Assembly: GCA_029204225.1 (NCBI GenBank)
Contig: CM055102.1
Coordinates: 13,897,658 to 13,961,657 of the forward strand
DNA from: Diphasiastrum complanatum
Lineage: Eukaryota; Streptophyta; Lycopodiopsida; Lycopodiales; Lycopodiaceae
DNA: 64,000 nt
Reading direction: 5' to 3'
The notes beneath the pieces were generated by a model. It did no database searches and had not been told where the DNA came from. It worked only from the letters and a program-made list of their open reading frames with translations. A program made the translations under genes and the position numbers. Positions within the stretch are counted from its first letter, which is position 1. The number at the start of each line of letters is the position of its first letter. Shown here in pieces: positions 58,606 through 64,000 of this stretch.

Positions 58606-58745
58606 AGAACTGAAAATTAGGGAAGTTCCTTTTCAGGCTTCCTTCATGTTCCCAGGAATCATCACTGTCCATATGACCCTTCCATCGAACCAGATGCTTG
58701 ATAACTATATGATTTCTCAATCATTTAGTTATGGTATCCAAAGCT
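58606..58745 (-). pseudogene. Gypsy chromodomain remnant
   Basis: On the minus strand the frame reads VIKHLVRWKGHMDSDDSWEH and EGSLKRNFPNF, ending in a TGA just before the polypurine tract. The pattern LVRWKG...D.SWE is the chromodomain found at the end of chromovirus integrases, which is thought to direct insertion to chromatin. The rest of the pol is missing. Confidence 0.75.
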
Positions 58746-59108
58746 AAGCTATTTTGGCCGTTGCAAAAGAATTTAAGAGGAGGCTAGATGGATCTTCATG
58801 GTTGGGGTCTTGATTCTTGGACTTTGTGGTGCTAAAGTTTTGTGCTAAAGCTTCGTGGGTGATTCACGTTTCTCTTCTCAAACCGCCATTTTTCAAGAGG
58901 ATATCGATTGTGGGATAAGTGCACTACCAAAGTTGTAATTGATTTGATAAAACAATATCTTGAATAGTGATTTTGAAAGAATTGATTCACCTTCAGTATT
59001 AAGTTTTTTGCAATTGCTTTTGCCATTTGCTTTTTGACAATAAAGCCAAATTTTAGCCTCTAGAAAGCCAAAAATTTTGTCCTTTCAAAAAGATGAGTTT
59101 CTTGCAAC

Positions 59109-59270
59109 ACAAGAAAATCGTATGGTGGACAAACCAACCCAACAAAACCTAGACCGAGACGGACCTAGCCCCCAAGCTATGGATCAATCTCTCAAAAGAG
59201 AAAGAGGAGTCGCACCATCATCATGTAGCTACTGATATCACAATTAAGCATAAACTAGTGAGAGCGCAAT
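59109..59270 (-). repeat. Partial 5-prime LTR of the chromovirus remnant
   Basis: About 150 bp match 58147-58300 in the same orientation (TATGGATCAATCTCTC, GTAGCTAC.GATATCACAAT). With the chromodomain in between, this fits an internally deleted element. The sequence at 58746-59108 contains nothing that I can name. Confidence 0.6.
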
Positions 59271-59439
59271 GGGTGCTTGAATAGCTTTTGGATGATCTTA
59301 TTGTTGGGCGAGGGGTGGAGTCATCTGATACCACCGCCTGATGAAATGCAACAAAATGACCTAATCTCCCGATGGAGAGAAGGTTGGGAGAGAGAGATAG
59401 AGAAACTATAAGTGCCAAACAAAATCACAGCTCCCATAG

Positions 59440-59515
59440 TTTTGATCAGGCATCGATATTGTCCACACCTTGTACTCAATTTGTAAAGTTGATGGCCGAA
59501 GAGAGTTTCACACCA
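59440..59515 (+). pseudogene. Gag tail piece joined directly to leader repeats
   Basis: CACCTTGTACTCAATTTG with TTGATGGCCGAAGAGAGT matches 62860-62905, but then goes straight into ACCAAAAACCACCAAAAATC, which corresponds to about 63935. So the LTR and primer site are deleted in this unit. Confidence 0.65.
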
Positions 59516-60720
59516 AAAACCACCAAAAATCCTAAAAAAATAGAAAAAAAAAAACTTTCGCCCATTCTACAAAACATAGGTGTGATTCAGATCTATCTAC
59601 TATTAGGTCGGCGAAGGATAATTCTAAAAATAGAAGTGAACGTTCCACTAGTTGTTGGTAACCTTTTGTAAAAAGTTTCACACCTTTCTACAAGGATATC
59701 AATTCTTTGAGAGGAACCTTTGCCTATATCTTTGCCAAAAAAGTAAATATTCTAAAAAATAGAAGTGAATGTTCCACTAGTTTCTCGTAACCTTTTATAA
59801 TTGTTTTTGGATTCCGTTCAGTATTGAGCAAGTTATAATTTTTTTAAGATGGCAACAGAATTCTGTCAAAAACTAGAAACTTTGTTTTTTTTTTTTAGAA
59901 ATATTTTACTGCTCTTTTTTATTCAATTTCTGCCAAACTTTCTATTCTTTGTAATTTGATCTGAATAGCTAGGATTGTAGAGCATTGAAAGAGCTTTCTA
60001 GCCATTAAATTTATATGGATTTCGACAAGTATTGAGCAAGTTATAAATTTTTGAAGTTGGCAACAAAACTGTTTGATCCATTTTTTGTCCAACTTATGTT
60101 TTTCTAGATTTTATTTTAGTAAACATGTTATAGACCATTGAAAGGGCTTTTTGGAGATATTATTATTTTTACATTTCGTTATGTAATTATGAGCAAGCTA
60201 CAAATTTTTGAAATTGACAAAAAACCAAATAAAATAAAAATTTGTAAACTTGTCATTAACCAGAATTCATAATAGCCAAGTGAGACAGACAACCCATCAA
60301 ATATATCAAAAAAACAAAAAAACAAAAAAAAAAAACACATCAAAAAACCATCAAAAACCCTAAAAAAACAAAAAAAGAACCTTCGCCCGTTCTATTGCAC
60401 ATAGGTGTGATTCAAATCTATCTACTGTCAGGTTGGCGAAGGATAATTTTAAGAATAGAAGGCTAATTGAACGTTCCACTAGTTGATGGTAACCTTTTGT
60501 AGGAAGTTTCACACCTACAAGAATATCAGTTCTGTGAGAGGAACCTTTGCCTAAACCTTAACCAAAAAAATAAATATTCTAAAAAATAGAAGGCTAAGTG
60601 AACGTTCCACTAGTTTTTGGTAACCTTTTGTAGAAAGTTTTACACCTTCTACAAGAATATCAGTTCTTTAAGAGGAACCTTCCCTAAATCTTTCCAAAAA
60701 AAAACAAAAAAAATTGGGAC
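59516..60720 (+). repeat. Leader repeats with GGCGAAGGATAA and GAACGTTCCACTAG
   Basis: Two larger copies (about 59560-59810 and 60379-60700) both contain CATAGGTGTGATTCA and AGATCTATC or AAATCTATC, then GGCGAAGGATAATT and inner subrepeats of about 115 bp with GAACGTTCCACTAGTT and GGTAACCTTTT. Between them lie three blocks about 120 bp apart with GAGCAAG(T/C)TA(T/C)AA. The repeats belong to the leader of a Tat/Athila-like element. Confidence 0.75.
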
Positions 60721-60765
60721 AACCAAGTATTTTCCTGATGCATCAAGTCATCTATTGTTGAGGCT

Positions 60766-61143
60766 ATGGCAACTATAGAGCAACAATTGGCTCGAGTAGT
60801 TATGTTTCCTAATAAAACTATTCGAGACTATACAAGAAGAACTGTGACCATGATGACAGATTGTCATCCTCGCATTCCTTCAAAGGTTATAATGGCATAT
60901 TATTATACTGGCCTGCTCGACAAAATCAAAGTTGGTATGAAAGCATTCACATCCTATACAACACCTACACAACTTTGTGTAGATGCCAACAACATTGAAA
61001 TCCACTTAAGTGAAAAAGAGTTAAACAAAGTCTCTTCAGTTCTAGCATCATCAGATGAAGTGCCAGAGCAAAAAAAAAAAAAATTGAGATGTATCATAGA
61101 AGAAAGGAGCATACAAGACCAAAGGTTAATGAAAAACTATTAA
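60766..61143 (+). pseudogene. Tat/Athila-like Gag core
   Basis: An ORF of 125 codons with DYTRRTVTMMTDCHPRIPSK and IMAYYYTGLLDKIKVGMK, fitting a retrotransposon Gag core (a capsid domain). It ends in a Lys run caused by an A run near 61070, which probably shifts the frame. The leader repeats precede it and the zinc-binding part follows at 62140. Confidence 0.65.
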
Positions 61144-61570
61144 TTGGTTCATCTTCATCTTCAACCTCTTCCATCAGTTGATGTAGACCCCCTATTGATC
61201 CATTGTAGGTATGTATATTGATAGAGGTTAAACTCTTTAAATCATAGAATATGGCATTTACATGAGATTTTTTTTATATGCTCAATGTGTTTTAATGTAT
61301 ATTTCAAACTATGTATATATGTGCATGCTCATCAGATATTTGCAATGTGATGATGTGCTCTATTAATGGGTTCATACATCATATTGCTTAGATAAAATCA
61401 CATTTGCATCAAAATTTTATGAGAATGGGATATTAGCTAGTCCCTACTCTTGTGGTTTACATTAGTGGTTATGTAACATTTTCAACTCTTGCAAGAGAAG
61501 GAACATAAGTTGGTTTTGAGAAAAAGATCCTGCTCAGGTATAGTTCACCATCTTTCGGGTCCCAGCAGGT

Positions 61571-62708
61571 ATGCTCACACTCGAACCTTTCACATCACTT
61601 ATATCAGATGATTGTGCAAATCAAGAAGACCTGAAATTAAAACAAAGTGATGAAGACGAGCCAGTAAGACCAAGTGTTATGCATTCAAAGATTGGCGAAG
61701 AACATCCTCAAGTAGATGACCACCATGAGTCTACTGCTTGTGAAAACATAATTCTTAAATCAGATCAGCGTAGTTTTGCTTTGGAGATCATCCACGTACT
61801 AAATGTCCAATTCAAAATCCTCAATTGCAAAATCAAGGGAGTGAGACAGAGCATATGGTTGAGCATATGATTGAAGGTCAACATCATGAAGGGCCGAACT
61901 TGACAACGTGCCAACAAGAGATTCATTTAGAAGATAAAAGGATTTTTGCTTCGAGCACACTAGAACAGTCTTCAGTCAAAAGTCGTGGAGTGGAAGTATT
62001 GGTCATATCATCATGCATGTCTTTGAACTCATCAGAAGATTATAATAGCTTACCACTCTACTATGTGGAGAGTGATGAGGGACAATTGCTACTTGTATAT
62101 GCATATCACCTTAGAGGGGATGGTATTCTATGCATGGTACGATGTTACAGATGTGGAGGAAGACATCGCCGTTCAGAATGTTCACATCGAGCTGATCCAA
62201 CCTTTTCACCTTGGTGTACACAATGTGGTGTCAACCATCCATGCCATTGAGGCAAATTGCAAAAGCTAAGAAGGTATTATCCAAAATGGACCAACATGTA
62301 ATTTATTATCAAATTACTCCACTCAAGATGCACTACAAAAGAAAAATCATAGTGCCACCAAGCTTTGAGACAATTGAAAAATATGGCAAATTTTCTAAGC
62401 TTGCAAAACACATAGAGGCATTATCCCAGGATCCATCGACAATAGTATCACAGAAGAAGGTAGAATTGTTACAATCAATCAAATATCAAGCAATAGAAGA
62501 AATCAATCGAATTTTACCAAGTCTTCTACAACAATCAATAGATGTTGCACTACAAACGGTAGTTGTGCCAAGCAAATTTCTTCCTGACAAACCAACACAA
62601 GGTTCTCATGCAAGCATGATCATGCAGCCTTCAAGATCACAAGATAATGAAAAAGAAAGAACTAAGTTTGAACTAATGTTGTTGACGATTGCCATTCAGC
62701 ATCCATAG
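61571..62708 (+). pseudogene. Gag zinc region and C-terminal part
   Basis: Three overlapping open segments. The one at 61825-62250 has CYRCGGRHRRSEC and WCTQCGVNHPC; the next (62211-62708) has RQIAKAKKVLSKMDQHVIYY, MHYKRKIIVPPSF and SLLQQSIDVALQTVVV. Compared with the inverted copy at 30473, ten bases are missing at about 62245 (after CCATGC). This makes the frame break between HPC and RQIAK. Otherwise the sequence would be one continuous Gag. Confidence 0.7.
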
Positions 62709-63130
62709 TGGAAAATGTCCACCCAAGGTCCATGTGTCCCATTGGACAACAGACCACCAGTCCAACGACAAATCTGGTTCCATCAGTACTAAAGAGGCCA
62801 AATCAAGGGAGAGTAAGTCCGAAAAGATCATTCACACAACAACAACCAGCACTGATATTATCAACACCTTGTACTGAATTTGTAAAGTTGACGGCCGAAG
62901 AGAGTATTCAGGTTTAGGCATTTCATGAATATCTGGACAGACAACGCGGTCAAGCAAGCATGTCATATTCGCATTACCAATCGAGAGAAGCTTCAACAAT
63001 GCCACTAGCAACTACACCTATCTACGAGGATCAAAATTAGCATTGGAATCCTTTTTTGGATGGTGTCGGCTACCCATTTGTCAACGAACAAGGTTATCAA
63101 GAATGGCCACCAGACTTATATGGTTATTGA
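62709..63130 (+). pseudogene. Unknown end of the gag unit
   Basis: A frame reads SGKCPPKVHVSHWTTDHQSN early on, and another YLDRQRGQASMSYSHYQSRE with PLATTPIYEDQN and GYPFVNEQGYQEWPPDLYGY before a stop. It shows no protease, RT or integrase motif. It is followed directly by the polypurine tract. Confidence 0.5.
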
Positions 63131-63251
63131 AAATTTGGCAAGTTCATGTTCGTGTTAATCATGTCAAGCATCATGTTTTACCTAAGCAAATCAGTATCTA
63201 CGCTTTTCCTGTAGCCGCGACAGTTTTATTTTGCAACTAACATGTTTTTTG

Positions 63252-63508
63252 TGAGAGAGAAAGAGAGGGAGAGAAGAGCAAGTTTTTATCATTGTTGTGG
63301 ATAGGGTTAATGGATGTAGTGTTAATGGATCTTAGTGTTAGATGTGAATCTTATGCACATGCAGGATATTGAAATATGCTATCGCTCTCATGGGAACGAA
63401 CCTCCACGTGACAACTAACGTCATCTCCTTAATGCTTGTGTGCTTGGATCTAGGGTTGAGGGCAGGATAGGAAATAACCCACTAGAATTTTGACACCATT
63501 GTTGGGGA
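63252..63508 (+). mobile_element. PPT, short LTR-like sequence and PBS of the gag unit
   Basis: A purine tract (63252-63277) is followed by about 214 bp of LTR-like sequence and then TGACACCATTGTTGGGGA (63491-63508). That fits the Athila-type primer site TGGCGCCGTTGCCGGGGA at 13 of 18 positions; all five differences are transitions. The order gag-PPT-LTR-PBS-leader means that two units share one LTR. Confidence 0.6.
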
Positions 63509-64000
63509 GCTACGCCAATTTTCTAGTTTTTAGCATGATTGGATGGATGGTAGCTTGCATTTAGGCAACTTGTTTTGGCATAGTAGGGTTAAAACTACAT
63601 CTTAGGAAATTGGGAGATATCTTGCTTGATTTGAGTGGATTTTCTTGTTTGAAATTTAATTTGACTGTTGAACAAGGGAAGCCATATAAATCACAATTCT
63701 TAAAATCCATTTGGACTTGAGAAATCAGAGAAAACAACAAAAATCATTCATTTCTGTCAAATTTGGTAAAAAATAAAACAAATTTGTCATCAGTCTTGAT
63801 AACTTTTTTTTCCCTAGCAAAGAAGCTTTTTCGAGTTACAGACAACACCACCTTCATATAGAGCATCTTCATTTTGAAGGGCGAAGATTAATTCCTAGCA
63901 GATTTTCAGAAATAAAACAAAAACCACAAAAAAAATCAAAAAACCACCAAAAACTCTAAATAACAAAAAAAGAACTGTCGCTCGATTTACTGCACATAGG
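63509..64000 (+). other. Leader of the next gag unit, cut by the window end
   Basis: Reverse-complementary to about 28690-29160. It ends in ACTGCACATAGG, which starts the GGCGAAGG repeats seen at 60400. So a further unit should continue outside the window. Confidence 0.6.

Noticed and set aside
60300-60380. Poly-A-rich stretch, considered as a LINE or retrocopy tail
   Set aside because: The same A-rich text recurs at 59510 and 63930 as part of the gag-unit leader, so it is not a retrocopy tail.

Overview
The window is nuclear DNA of a land plant. The only well preserved cellular gene is a 15-exon gene for a PQT3/RBBP6-type RING E3 ubiquitin ligase (40588-52161, + strand) with plant-style GT-AG introns and a telo-box in its leader. 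Almost everything else is nested and broken LTR retrotransposon sequence (Ty1/copia and Ty3/gypsy) on both strands, typical of a large, repeat-rich plant genome. Sequence alone does not let me name the species. No bacterial, organellar, rRNA, tRNA or CRISPR feature was seen.

Layout. 0-4 kb: a copia RNase H tail and LTR, a decayed gypsy integrase, then an unrecognised ORF with one stop. 4.5-12 kb: a minus-strand, multi-exon Ulp1 (C48) cysteine-protease-like gene, broken by frameshifts, whose intron carries a complete 5,556-bp LTR element (6163-11718, target-site duplication ATAAG, LTRs differing at one base that I found). This element has an intact 1046-codon ORF with Gag and a zinc knuckle but no protease, integrase or reverse transcriptase. 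12-15.7 kb: a copia LTR, primer site, gag and protease with an inverted integrase piece. 15.7-19.8 kb: an inverted-repeat pair enclosing minus-strand gypsy gag/protease and copia integrase/RT remnants. 19.7-27 kb: gypsy integrase, LTR-like pieces, and a gypsy element with gag-protease inverted against RT-RNase H-integrase. 27.3-33.8 kb: an inverted copy of a Tat/Athila-like gag unit, another gypsy pol remnant, and an unknown GC-richer ORF next to an LTR-like stretch. 34-37.6 kb: a copia LTR with a 145-bp AG/CT microsatellite and a decayed copia pol on the other strand.

37.6-39.4 kb holds tandem duplications with weak tRNA-like pol III boxes. The E3 ligase gene follows. Its introns hold an 820-bp Mutator-like insertion with a 10-bp target duplication, and a fragment resembling arginine decarboxylase. 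52.2-56.1 kb is mostly non-coding, with strong foldback hairpins and a copia RNase H remnant. 56.1-57.5 kb is a copia remnant in which Gag, protease and pre-integrase are joined in frame to RNase H with integrase and RT missing. 58-59.3 kb is a chromovirus remnant (chromodomain plus LTRs). 59.4-64 kb is a head-to-tail array of Tat/Athila-like gag units separated by PPT, LTR and PBS; it matches 27-30.5 kb in inverted orientation.

The elements do not form one pathway. The recurrent theme is loss of pol with retention of gag and cis signals (LTR, PBS, PPT), which suggests several non-autonomous families that would need proteins from other elements to move.
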